Below are positions 45,617 through 53,014 of a stretch of 64,000 nucleotides of DNA, piece after piece. The stretch is taken from positions 62,001 through 126,000 of the forward strand of contig JARLJB010000237.1 of the NCBI GenBank assembly GCA_031291415.1, in the 5' to 3' direction. Position numbers and translations under genes: made by a program. This stretch comes from Telmatospirillum sp. GTDB lineage: Bacteria; Pseudomonadota; Alphaproteobacteria; Rhodospirillales; Magnetospirillaceae. The stretch's first letter is position 1, and every line of letters starts with the position of its first letter. The notes beneath the pieces are model-generated. The model made no database searches and was not told the origin of the DNA. It worked only from the letters and a program-made list of their open reading frames with translations.

Positions 45617-47107
45617 TCACGCCAGATATCTCCGTCTTAAATGGTTCTTGAAGACCTCGCTGTCGAGAGGACGACCGGTGGCGGCGATCAACAGATCGTC
45701 GGTCGAGAGAGACGATGCCTTGGCATGCACATTGGTCCGCAACCAGCCGACCAATGGCGCGAAGTCGCCCCGCCCGATCGACAGCAGCAAATCCGGCTGG
45801 GCTTTCTGGGCGGCGTCGAACAACTGCGCCGCGGTCATGGCGCCCAGGGTATAGGTCGGGAAGTAACCGAAGGCCCCGTCATACCAGTGAAGATCCTGCA
45901 GGCAGCCCCGGCGATCATCGGGTGGCCGGATGCCCAGCAATGACACCATGCCCTCGTTCCAGGCGGCCGGGATGTCGCCCACCTCCAGATCGCCGGCGAT
46001 CAGCGCTTTTTCCAGCCGATAGCGCAGGATCACATGGGCGGGATAGGTCACCTCGTCGGCATCGGTGCGGATGAAATCGGGCGTCACCCGCACGGTCAGC
46101 GCCTGCAGAGTCTCCGGCTCCCACCCCGCCTGGCCTGCGGTTCCAAGGACGTCGGCAATGAGCGGAGCGGCAAAGGTAAAGAATTCCCTGGACCGGCAGG
46201 CTTGCATCTCCATCAGCAGACTTTGACTCTCGTGCACACTCATGCCCCGCGCCCGTCCGACCGGCTGGGTCCGCCAGGCTGGCGGCAAGCCGCGCTCATA
46301 AAGGGCATGACCGGTCTCATGCAGGACGCTCAGCAGGCTCTTGATGAAGTCGTTCTCGTCATATCGGGTGGTGATGCGGATATCGTCCGGCGTGCCGCCG
46401 CAGAAAGGATGCTGACTGACGTCGAGCCGGCCATGGTCGAAGTCGAATCCCAGCACCGCCATCATCCGCAGACCGAGTTCCCGCTGACGATCGATCGGGA
46501 AAGGTCCGGTCGGACGCTCGGGCGCCGGCCCCTGACGGGCCAGCACCTGATCGAGAAAGCCGGGCAGGAAGTCGCTGAGGTCGTCGAACACCACGTCGAT
46601 CGCCGCCGATGTCCCACCCGGCTCATACTGGTCGAGCAACGCGTCATAGGGCGAGAGGCCGAGCGTCTGCCCCTTGATCTCGGCAATCTTGCGGGTCAGC
46701 CCGAGAAGCTCGCCGAGCGGCGCGGCCACCATGGCAAAATCGCTGGCTGCGCGGGCCTTGCGCCAGACCGTCTCGCAGGCTGACGAGGCGCGTGACAGGT
46801 CCTCGACCAGCCGCGACGGCACCGCCGCCGCATGCACCCAGTCGCGCCGCATTTCATGCAGATTGGCCCGGGCCCAATCGTCCAGATCCTCGTCCTCGGC
46901 GGCGTCGAGCAATGGCTTGACCTCGGTCGCGGTCAAAATCTCATGGGCTAGCGCCTTCAGCGTCGCCATCTGTTCGCCACGGCTCGCCGCCCCGCCCGGC
47001 GGCATCATCGCCGCCATGTCCCAACCAAGGATGCCAAGAGCCTGATCGATCAGCGACAGACGGTGAAAGCGTTGTTCCAGACGGGTATAGGCCGAACCGC
47101 GGGCCAT
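45617..47107 (-). CDS. M32 carboxypeptidase Taq family
   Basis: The 496-residue metallopeptidase has the HEXXH motif in LLHETGHALYERGLP and downstream SVHESQSLLMEMQACRS, the third-ligand region of M32. It is nearly all helical and removes C-terminal residues from peptides. The start at 47107 has GAGG seven bases upstream. It lies 66 bases before thrC on the same strand and might be co-transcribed with it. Confidence 0.94.
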   Translation of the reverse strand: MARGSAYTRLEQRFHRLSLIDQALGILGWDMAAMMPPGGAASRGEQMATLKALAHEILTATEVKPLLDAAEDEDLDDWARANLHEMRRDWVHAAAVPSRLVEDLSRASSACETVWRKARAASDFAMVAAPLGELLGLTRKIAEIKGQTLGLSPYDALLDQYEPGGTSAAIDVVFDDLSDFLPGFLDQVLARQGPAPERPTGPFPIDRQRELGLRMMAVLGFDFDHGRLDVSQHPFCGGTPDDIRITTRYDENDFIKSLLSVLHETGHALYERGLPPAWRTQPVGRARGMSVHESQSLLMEMQACRSREFFTFAAPLIADVLGTAGQAGWEPETLQALTVRVTPDFIRTDADEVTYPAHVILRYRLEKALIAGDLEVGDIPAAWNEGMVSLLGIRPPDDRRGCLQDLHWYDGAFGYFPTYTLGAMTAAQLFDAAQKAQPDLLLSIGRGDFAPLVGWLRTNVHAKASSLSTDDLLIAATGRPLDSEVFKNHLRRRYLA

Positions 47108-47241
47108 CGTTGACCTCATGAAATGGGAAACGGGCAGGAATAGACGTTACTGTCCTAGAGATAGTGGCGATGCCACGGCACCGGGACAATAGTGAAAGCT
47201 CCACCATATCCCGGCGCAGCTTCTGCGGCTCGTTCCCGGCT

Positions 47242-47778
47242 CTATCTGCGCTCACAGGGGATGTCGTCGCCAAAGTCCAGCACGCACTCGGCGCCGAGAC
47301 TGGCGCGCAAAGTCGCCAGACCGCGATGCAGGATGATCCGGGCATTTCCTTCGGAAACGGCCAAAACTGCGGCGATTTCGCGATGGTCGCAGCCGGCAAA
47401 ATGGTGAAGCAGCACGGCGTCGCGCTGTCGTTCGGGCAACCTCGTCACATGACCGAGAATGCAGCCTGACATCTCCGCTTGCAGAATGCCGGTTTCGGGC
47501 CGATCAGGCGCCGGCAGATCTTCGGCCAGATCGAGCGACGTCGATGGCGGCTGGCGTTTGGCGGCGCGGAAATGATCGCGCGCCACATTCAGGGCAATGG
47601 CGGTTAGCCAAGTGACCGGCGAGGCCTCAGCTCGCATGCCGCTGGCCGCCCGGGTGGCGCGCAACAGCGCTTCCTGTACCAAGTCGTCCGCCAGAGTTTC
47701 GTCTTTCACGAATCGGATGAGGACGCCGCGCACCGTTCCTCGGTGCGCGGCCAGGTCCTTAAGTACCACAGCAGCCAC
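47242..47778 (-). CDS. Short ECF-type RNA polymerase sigma factor
   Basis: The 178-residue protein has only the ECF regions: sigma-2 (VLIRFVKDETLADDLVQEALLRATRAA) and sigma-4 (LPERQRDAVLLHHFAGCDHREIAAVLAVSEGNARIILHRGLATL). A GTG at 47778 is chosen because GGGGGAG lies six bases before it, overlapping the AhpD-like gene by 20 bases; ATG at 47802 is an alternative. No anti-sigma gene follows. It is the last gene of an arsR-arsN2-arsM-ahpD-like unit, so it probably redirects transcription in response to arsenic or oxidative stress. A Cys in FAGCDH is in the linker to the HTH. Confidence 0.85.
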   Translation of the reverse strand: MAAVVLKDLAAHRGTVRGVLIRFVKDETLADDLVQEALLRATRAASGMRAEASPVTWLTAIALNVARDHFRAAKRQPPSTSLDLAEDLPAPDRPETGILQAEMSGCILGHVTRLPERQRDAVLLHHFAGCDHREIAAVLAVSEGNARIILHRGLATLRASLGAECVLDFGDDIPCERR

Positions 47779-48007
47779 GTTCTCCCCCTTTTTGACCGAC
47801 ATCCGGCCCCAACAAGGATTGGACAACATCGCGTGTCTTCGCCGCCGCGCCCCGGTTGACCATCATTCCGACGTCAACGGCCGCCTTCACGTCCGCGCGG
47901 TCGATGCCAAGCCGACCGCACTCGGCCAGATGATGTTGAAGACAGGGATGGCAATTCACCGCCGCCGATGCACCGATGGCAATCAATTCCTTCATTTGGT
48001 CGTCCAT
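47759..48007 (-). CDS. AhpD-like/carboxymuconolactone decarboxylase-fold protein
   Basis: This 82-residue protein is the minimal AhpD-like fold: KELIAIGASAAVNCHPCLQHHL contains the redox CxxC (Cys19, Cys22) followed by His, as in alkylhydroperoxidase D. It ends GERGCCGT with a vicinal Cys pair at 79-80 not usual for the family. It follows arsM by 58 bases and overlaps the ECF sigma gene. A thiol-redox sensor or As(III)-thiol handling role is inferred. Confidence 0.8.
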   Translation of the reverse strand: MDDQMKELIAIGASAAVNCHPCLQHHLAECGRLGIDRADVKAAVDVGMMVNRGAAAKTRDVVQSLLGPDVGQKGGERGCCGT

Positions 48008-48065
48008 GGAAAATCTCCTGTGAAACCGTATGTCATTTCCTTAGACGCCGACGACGGATGGTTCG

Positions 48066-48866
48066 TTACGGTTTCTTCGCCTCGATGGTCGCCGAGGTGA
48101 CGTAATCTTCGATACCCAGGTCCGGTGCCCAGTCACGGATCAGATCCCGGCTCTCCGGCTTCGGATCGATGCGAATGTCGCTGAACCCGGCCTCGGCCAG
48201 CCAGCGGGAAAGGTCAGCGACAGTGGCGGCACCGGCGACGCAGCCTGAATATAATTCTTTCACGGCCGCCAACTCGGGCGTCAACGGCTTCAACATGACA
48301 ATGTCCGAGACGGCGATGCGGCCACCCGATTTCAGCACCCGGAAGGCGTCTCGCAACACGGCGGGTTTGTCGGGCGCAAGGTTGATGACGCAGTTGGAGA
48401 TGATGACGTCCGCCGTGGCGTCGGCGACGGGAAGATGCTCAATCTCGCCCAAGCGGAATTCCACATTGGCGAGGCCGAGCTTGACGGTATTCTCGCGGGC
48501 CTTTTTCAGCATCTCATGAGTCATGTCGACGCCGATGGCACGCCCGGTCGGACCGACTTGCCGAGCGGCGAGAAAGCAGTCGAAGCCGGCACCCGACCCC
48601 AGATCGACGACGACTTCGCCCGGTTGCATGGCGGCAATGGCCTGCGGGTTCCCGCATCCCAAGCCAAGATTGGCGCCGTCGCCGACGGCGTTCAAATCGG
48701 CATCGGCATAGCCCATACGCCGGGCCAGGTCGTCGATGTCTCGCTCGGCGGTGTTGCCACAGCAGGATGACGGAGCCGCGGTGGGGGCGCAGCAGGACGA
48801 AGCGGCGCCTTGGGCGATGGCGCCGTAGCGATTGCGGACGATCTCTTTGATTTGTTCGGGATTCAC
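48066..48866 (-). CDS. arsM: Arsenite S-adenosylmethionine methyltransferase ArsM
   Basis: The 266-residue enzyme methylates As(III) using SAM to give mono-, di- and trimethylarsenicals. SAM motif [19 protein letters not shown], the As-binding cysteines in [13 protein letters not shown] and LYSGCVAGA, and a Cys pair motif near the start (Cys25-26 and 35-36 in [16 protein letters not shown]). The GTG at 48866 has GAGGAG before it and overlaps the preceding gene by four bases (GTGA). It sits third in the arsR1 operon. Confidence 0.95.
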   Translation of the reverse strand: MNPEQIKEIVRNRYGAIAQGAASSCCAPTAAPSSCCGNTAERDIDDLARRMGYADADLNAVGDGANLGLGCGNPQAIAAMQPGEVVVDLGSGAGFDCFLAARQVGPTGRAIGVDMTHEMLKKARENTVKLGLANVEFRLGEIEHLPVADATADVIISNCVINLAPDKPAVLRDAFRVLKSGGRIAVSDIVMLKPLTPELAAVKELYSGCVAGAATVADLSRWLAEAGFSDIRIDPKPESRDLIRDWAPDLGIEDYVTSATIEAKKP

Positions 48867-49303
48867 GGCAAGCTCCTCTGCAAAAGGATGGCGGAGGCCG
48901 GGCACAGTCCGGCAAATTGGTGGGATTGGCGAATGGAGGGGGGCGCCAGAGCCCGCTCGACACGAACGAAACCGAGCTGGGCGGCGAAGGATTCGGCGGT
49001 GGCTGTCAGCATATAAACGTCACCGACCCCTAATTCGGCCAGCCGGGTCAGCGCCCAGTTGGTCATGGTCCTTCCCAGACCTTTGTGACGCAGGGCTGGG
49101 ACCACGACGAGGGAGCGCAATAGCGCCATGCCGTCATCGCTCGCTTCCCAACCGATGAAGCCGATCAGTCGGCCATCCTCGCGAAAACGGAAAAACCGGC
49201 GACCGGGGAGGTCGAGGTCGTCAACGGGAAGGCCGGCGCCGGCCAAGGTGGTGGCCAGTTCGGCGGCGCTGCCGGGAATTTCGTCGATCGTTGGTTCATC
49301 CAT
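48863..49303 (-). CDS. GNAT acetyltransferase, ArsN2-like
   Basis: The 146-residue protein has the GNAT fold: FFRFREDGRLIGFIGWE, LRSLVVVPALRHKGLGRTMTNWALTRL (acetyl-CoA loop) and YMLTATAESFAAQLGFVRVER. Proteins of this group, called ArsN2, are found in ars operons; the related ArsN1 acetylates arsinothricin or phosphinothricin. GGAGG precedes the ATG. It lies between arsR1 and arsM. The acceptor is not known. Confidence 0.85.
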   Translation of the reverse strand: MDEPTIDEIPGSAAELATTLAGAGLPVDDLDLPGRRFFRFREDGRLIGFIGWEASDDGMALLRSLVVVPALRHKGLGRTMTNWALTRLAELGVGDVYMLTATAESFAAQLGFVRVERALAPPSIRQSHQFAGLCPASAILLQRSLP

Positions 49304-49306
49304 AGG

Positions 49307-49615
49307 TCATTCGCCTCCGTCACAGCACGGCTTGCGGCTGCAGCAGTTCTCGGTCAGATAGTCGATGACCGCCTTGGCATGTCCGTATTCCGCCGAATAG
49401 ATCAGGGACCGGCCCTCGCGGCGCACGGCCACAAGTCCGGCGTTTTTCAGTAACGACAGGTGAAACGACAGCGTGTTGGCAGTGATCGCCAATTCCTCGG
49501 CGATCTGCCCGGCCGGCATGCCGGTGGGGCCGGCGGTCACCAGCAGGCGAAACACTCGCAAGCGGCTTTCCTGGGCCAGAGCCGACAGCGCGGCGATGAT
49601 TGCTTGTTCATTCAT
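49307..49615 (-). CDS. arsR: ArsR regulator 1 (C-terminal Cys type)
   Basis: The 102-residue repressor has the ArsR winged helix (LRVFRLLVTAGPTGMPAGQIAEELAITANTLSFHLSLLKNAGLVAVRREGRSLIYS). It lacks the CxC in the DNA-binding region and instead has Cys91-Cys92 and Cys97-Cys98 at the end (ENCCSRKPCC), as in the Acidithiobacillus-type ArsR. It leads the unit arsR1-arsN2-arsM-ahpD-like-ECF. Its ATG lies within a palindromic operator with no ribosome binding site. Confidence 0.92.
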   Translation of the reverse strand: MNEQAIIAALSALAQESRLRVFRLLVTAGPTGMPAGQIAEELAITANTLSFHLSLLKNAGLVAVRREGRSLIYSAEYGHAKAVIDYLTENCCSRKPCCDGGE

Positions 49616-49650
49616 ATTTCCAGAATTATGGAAATATAAGCTACTGTCAA
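49614..49650 (-). promoter_or_regulatory. Promoter and ArsR operator of arsR1
   Basis: ATATTTCC-N8-GGAAATAT (49614-49637) is a perfect eight-base inverted repeat that reaches into the arsR1 start codon. TTGACA on the minus strand (49645-49650) would place a 17-base-spaced -10 at 49622-49627 and the start site at the ATG itself, giving a leaderless transcript. The repressor bound here would cover the promoter. Confidence 0.65.
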
Positions 49651-49673
49651 GCCCTCTCGGCTAACCAACGCGG

Positions 49674-50549
49674 TCAATTCGCGTGTGAGCCGCCCTCACC
49701 ACCACGCAGTGCCTCAGCAAAGTCCGGGAAGCTCGCCAGCAGCCCGGCATTTTGCATCGCCGCCATGTCGCCTTTTGGCTTCAAAGCGTCCAAGGCCCCC
49801 ATCATTCCTTGGGTCGCTCCCAGAATCAGCAGCAAGGGAAGACTGACTCGGGCAAGCCCAAGATTGCTCAGATCTGCGACGGTAAATGCCTGTGCGTTAT
49901 AGGGTAGCCCGGCGGCAATGCTGACCGGTCCCTTGATATTGTCTCGTAACTGGCGCGCCTGATCGAGAGAGGCGACACCTGTCACAAAAGCCAAGTCGGC
50001 ACCGGCCGCCAGGGCACAATTGGATCGTTCAATGGCTTCGAAAAGGCCATGTTCCTTATCTGACGCACTCGCCAGCGCATCGGTGCGGGCATTGATGACA
50101 AAATCGGAATTGCCGGCCGCGATCGCTATTTTCCGCGCCAGCCGGATTTTCTCGACCATCCGTTCGACGGGAATGATCGCGCGCGGAGTATCCCACGCGT
50201 TTAAAACACCATCCTCCAGATTGAGTCCGGCGGCGCCGACATGAATGAACTCTCGGACAGTTTGGGCGAGCTTGGCGGCATTGCCGAACCCATCCTCACC
50301 ATCGGCCATGACTGGGACGGAGATCGCGTTGACGATCTTGCGCGTGAGTTCCAGGTTCTCGGAATAGGACAGACAATTCTCGTCGGCATACCCCATCGCA
50401 GCGGCCATCGATTTGCCCGAACACTGCACCGCCTCGAACCCTGCCTGCTGAATCAGTTTTGCGCTGAAGGGGTCGAACGCGTCGGGCATCACCAGGGTTG
50501 GAGCGCGACACAAACGAGCTCTAAGACACTGACTGGAAGATTGGTTCAC
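49674..50549 (-). CDS. PEP-mutase/isocitrate-lyase family enzyme
   Basis: The 291-residue TIM-barrel enzyme has LVMPDAFDPFSAKLIQQAGFEAVQCSG, PVMADGEDGFGNAAKLAQTV (metal-binding Asp residues), GAAGLNLEDGVL and FVINARTDAL, all of the PEP mutase/methylisocitrate lyase superfamily. The active-site loop reads EDG instead of the EDK of true PEP mutase and has no KKCGH of isocitrate lyase, so the reaction is unknown. A GTG at 50549 has AGGAGG before it. It diverges from arsR2 across only 85 bases of ArsR operator DNA and would be repressed by the same protein. Confidence 0.85.
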   Translation of the reverse strand: MNQSSSQCLRARLCRAPTLVMPDAFDPFSAKLIQQAGFEAVQCSGKSMAAAMGYADENCLSYSENLELTRKIVNAISVPVMADGEDGFGNAAKLAQTVREFIHVGAAGLNLEDGVLNAWDTPRAIIPVERMVEKIRLARKIAIAAGNSDFVINARTDALASASDKEHGLFEAIERSNCALAAGADLAFVTGVASLDQARQLRDNIKGPVSIAAGLPYNAQAFTVADLSNLGLARVSLPLLLILGATQGMMGALDALKPKGDMAAMQNAGLLASFPDFAEALRGGEGGSHAN

Positions 50550-50588
50550 TCTCCTGCCTCCTCTTTCTCGACCTAACATTCCCTTCAC

Positions 50589-50630
50589 AGAATATGCTAT
50601 TGACGGAATATACACATTACCGCATATTCT
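50589..50630. promoter_or_regulatory. ArsR2 operator and rightward promoter
   Basis: AGAATATGC (50589-50597) and GCATATTCT (50622-50630) are perfect inverted nine-base arms 24 bases apart. On the plus strand TTGACG (50600-50605) and CATATT (50623-50628) make a 17-base-spaced promoter whose start site falls at the arsR2 ATG (50635), again with no ribosome binding site, so a leaderless transcript is likely. The divergent PEP-mutase-like gene shares this control region. Confidence 0.6.
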
Positions 50631-50634
50631 CCGC

Positions 50635-50985
50635 ATGGAAAATGTTACCCAGATTCTGACCGCTCTCGCCGATCCGATCCGTTTGCGCAGTGTAGCGTTG
50701 ATGGCCCGCCAGGGAGAACTTTGCGTCTGCGAGACCTGCTATGCGCTGGAGATCGCCCAGCCCAAGGCGTCGAAGCATCTCGCCACCCTGCGTGACGCCG
50801 GACTGGTCAAGGTTCGTCGCGACGCCCAGTGGACGTTCTACGCGTTGGCCGACGATCTTCCCGACTGGGCTCGAGCCATGGTCGACGCCGCCATCCGGGG
50901 CCTGGCCGCCGACGCGACCCACGCCGCCGATCAGGATCGCCTGAAGACAATGCCCGGCCGACCGCCTCGCACAAGGGTCGCCTGA
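50635..50985 (+). CDS. arsR: ArsR regulator 2 (ELCVCE type)
   Basis: The 116-residue repressor has the classic As(III) site in the DNA-recognition region, ELCVCETC with Cys30, Cys32 and Cys35, followed by the winged helix QPKASKHLATLRDAGLVKVRRDAQWTFYAL. It heads the unit with the ArsP-type permease, the thioredoxin-fold protein and the ProC-like gene (gaps of 18, 12 and 17 bases). Confidence 0.93.
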   Translation: MENVTQILTALADPIRLRSVALMARQGELCVCETCYALEIAQPKASKHLATLRDAGLVKVRRDAQWTFYALADDLPDWARAMVDAAIRGLAADATHAADQDRLKTMPGRPPRTRVA

Positions 50986-51003
50986 CGCGCGAAGGAATAG
51001 ACA

Positions 51004-51966
51004 ATGTTAAGCGTTTTCACCGGACTGGCCGATTGGCTGGTGTACCGAATGCTGGGTCTCGCTCCCGACGACAAGCTTGGCGACGCCTTGCATTTCTTCG
51101 TTGAGGACGTCACGAAGATCTTCGTCCTCCTGGCCCTGATCATTTTCGTCATCGGCTTGCTGCGCACCATGTTGACGCCGGAACGGCTTCGCGGCCTGTT
51201 GGCCGGCAAACGACGGGGGCCCGCCTATCTGCTGGCCGGATTGCTGGGCGCGGTCACGCCCTTTTGCTCCTGTTCGGCGGTCCCGCTGTTCATCGGCCTT
51301 CTGGAGGCCAGCGTGCCGATGGGGGTGACGATGACCTTCCTGATCACCTCGCCGATGGTCAATGAAGTGGCGGTGGTCATGCTGCTGGCCATCCTCGGCT
51401 GGAAGATCACCCTGCTCTATTTCGCCACGGGAATGATCGTCGGCATCGTCGGCGGTCTGCTGGCCGATCGCTTCGGTTTGGAGCGCTTCGTCGAGGACTA
51501 CGTGTGGAAGATTCGCATGGGTGAGGCTCCGGCGATCGAGGCCGACACCAGCTTGCGCGGTCGCATCGCCTTCGGCCTGGCCCAGGTGCGCGAGATCGTC
51601 GGCCGGGTGTGGCTCTATGTGCTGATCGGTGTCGGCATCGGTGCCGGGCTGCACGGCTTCGTACCGCAGGAGTTCTTTGCGGCCCATGCCGGCGCCGACA
51701 ATCCCTTCGCCGTGCCGCTGGCGGTGATCCTTGGCATCCCGCTTTATTCCAATGCCGCCGGCATGATCCCGATCGTCGAGGCGCTGATCGGCAAGGGGGT
51801 GCCGATCGGCACCGTTCTGGCTTTGATGATGAGCACCACCGCCATCTCACTGCCCGAACTGATGATTTTGCGGAAAGTACTGAAGCTGCCGATGCTCGGC
51901 CTCTTCGCCGCCTTTCTGGCCGTCGCTTTTGTCGGCGTCGGCTATCTTTTCAATGCCGTCCTGTAA
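51004..51966 (+). CDS. ArsP-type permease (DUF318)
   Basis: The 320-residue membrane protein matches the DUF318/PF03773 permeases. It has about eight hydrophobic segments and the conserved GAVTPFCSCSAVPLFIGLLEASVPMGVTMTFLITSPMVNEVA motif, whose CSCS is diagnostic. A member of this family, ArsP, exports trivalent organoarsenicals such as methylarsenite; others travel with thioredoxin-like partners. It is paired here with the small thioredoxin-fold gene. The presence of ArsM in the neighbouring unit fits export of a methylated arsenical. Confidence 0.85.
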   Translation: MLSVFTGLADWLVYRMLGLAPDDKLGDALHFFVEDVTKIFVLLALIIFVIGLLRTMLTPERLRGLLAGKRRGPAYLLAGLLGAVTPFCSCSAVPLFIGLLEASVPMGVTMTFLITSPMVNEVAVVMLLAILGWKITLLYFATGMIVGIVGGLLADRFGLERFVEDYVWKIRMGEAPAIEADTSLRGRIAFGLAQVREIVGRVWLYVLIGVGIGAGLHGFVPQEFFAAHAGADNPFAVPLAVILGIPLYSNAAGMIPIVEALIGKGVPIGTVLALMMSTTAISLPELMILRKVLKLPMLGLFAAFLAVAFVGVGYLFNAVL

Positions 51967-51978
51967 GGAGAAACCATC

Positions 51979-52215
51979 ATGAAAGCGATCAAAGTGCTCG
52001 GCTCCGGCTGCGCCAACTGCGTCAACACCGCCAAACTGGTCGAAGAGACGGCCCGCTCTCTCGGCGTCGAAATCGCCATCGAGAAGGTCACCGACATGGC
52101 GGCGATCCTCGGCTACGGCGTGATGTCCACTCCGGGCGTAGTGGTCGATGGAAAAGTGGTCCACGCGGGTGGCATCCCCAAACGCGACGCCGTTGAATCC
52201 TGGCTGAAAGCCTGA
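51979..52215 (+). CDS. Small thioredoxin-fold protein
   Basis: The 78-residue protein has KVLGSGCANCVNTAKLVEETA with the redox CxxC at Cys11 and Cys14, the cis-Pro segment VMSTPGVVVDGKVVHAG and a thioredoxin-like beta-alpha-beta order. It is a typical partner of DUF318 permeases. It may deliver or reduce a thiol-bound arsenical. GGAG precedes its start. Confidence 0.88.
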   Translation: MKAIKVLGSGCANCVNTAKLVEETARSLGVEIAIEKVTDMAAILGYGVMSTPGVVVDGKVVHAGGIPKRDAVESWLKA

Positions 52216-52232
52216 CAGGAAGGAAGAAAGCC

Positions 52233-53003
52233 ATGTTCGTATCCATCGGGTTCATCGGCGCGGGCCGTATCGCCAAGATCATGCTCGAAGGCTGGACCAG
52301 GGCCGGTGCTCTCCCCGGCCAGATCGTTCTCCATGACCAGTCCGACGACGCCGTCCGTTCGCTCGTGACAGCCTATCCCTCGGTGCACGGCGGCACGCTG
52401 GCCGAGGCGGCCGGTTGCGATCTCGTGTTCGGCGCCCTGCATCCGCCGGCCATGCTGGAAGCACTGCCGGCCATCGTTCCGGCATTGAAAGCGGACACGC
52501 TGTTCTGTTCGCTGGCACCGAAAATCAAGCTGGCAACCTTGCGGGACAAACTGGGCGGTTTCGACCGACTGGCCCGCATGAACCCCAACGCGCCCTCGAT
52601 CGTGAACAAAGGCTTCAATCCCGTCGCTTTCGCCGATGGGTTGCCGGCAAAAGCGCGGCAAGATCTGTTGGCGGTCATGGCGCCACTGGGTCAAACGCCG
52701 GAAGTCGAGGAACAACTGATCGAGAGCTACGCCGTGATCAGCGCCATGGGGCCAACCTATTTCTGGTTCCAGTTCGACGCGGTGCGCCATCTGGCCGAGA
52801 CATTCGGGCTGATGCCGGAAGACGCGAGAACGACCGTCGCCGCCATGCTGCATGGGGCGGTGGACACGCTGCTCGCCAGCGGCCTGCCGGAGGACAAGGT
52901 GATGGATCTGGTTCCGGTGCGGCCGATGGCCGAGGACGAACCGGCCATTCGCAAGATGATCGACGATCGGCTGGCCGCGATGTTCGCGAAGTTGAAAGGT
53001 TAG
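52233..53003 (+). CDS. Divergent pyrroline-5-carboxylate reductase-like protein
   Basis: The 256-residue protein has the ProC-type Rossmann start IGFIGAGRIAKIMLEGW and the two-domain length of P5C reductase (E. coli 269). But the core differs: RMNPNAPSIVNKGFN replaces RVMPNTPA, and the C-terminal AMGPTYFWFQFDAV replaces the substrate-contact GSGPAY. This suggests another substrate. AGGAAG precedes the ATG. It is the last gene of the arsR2 unit, 17 bases after the thioredoxin-fold gene. Not a likely proline enzyme; its arsenic link is inferred from position. Confidence 0.7.
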   Translation: MFVSIGFIGAGRIAKIMLEGWTRAGALPGQIVLHDQSDDAVRSLVTAYPSVHGGTLAEAAGCDLVFGALHPPAMLEALPAIVPALKADTLFCSLAPKIKLATLRDKLGGFDRLARMNPNAPSIVNKGFNPVAFADGLPAKARQDLLAVMAPLGQTPEVEEQLIESYAVISAMGPTYFWFQFDAVRHLAETFGLMPEDARTTVAAMLHGAVDTLLASGLPEDKVMDLVPVRPMAEDEPAIRKMIDDRLAAMFAKLKG

Positions 53004-53014
53004 TCGACCGAAAC

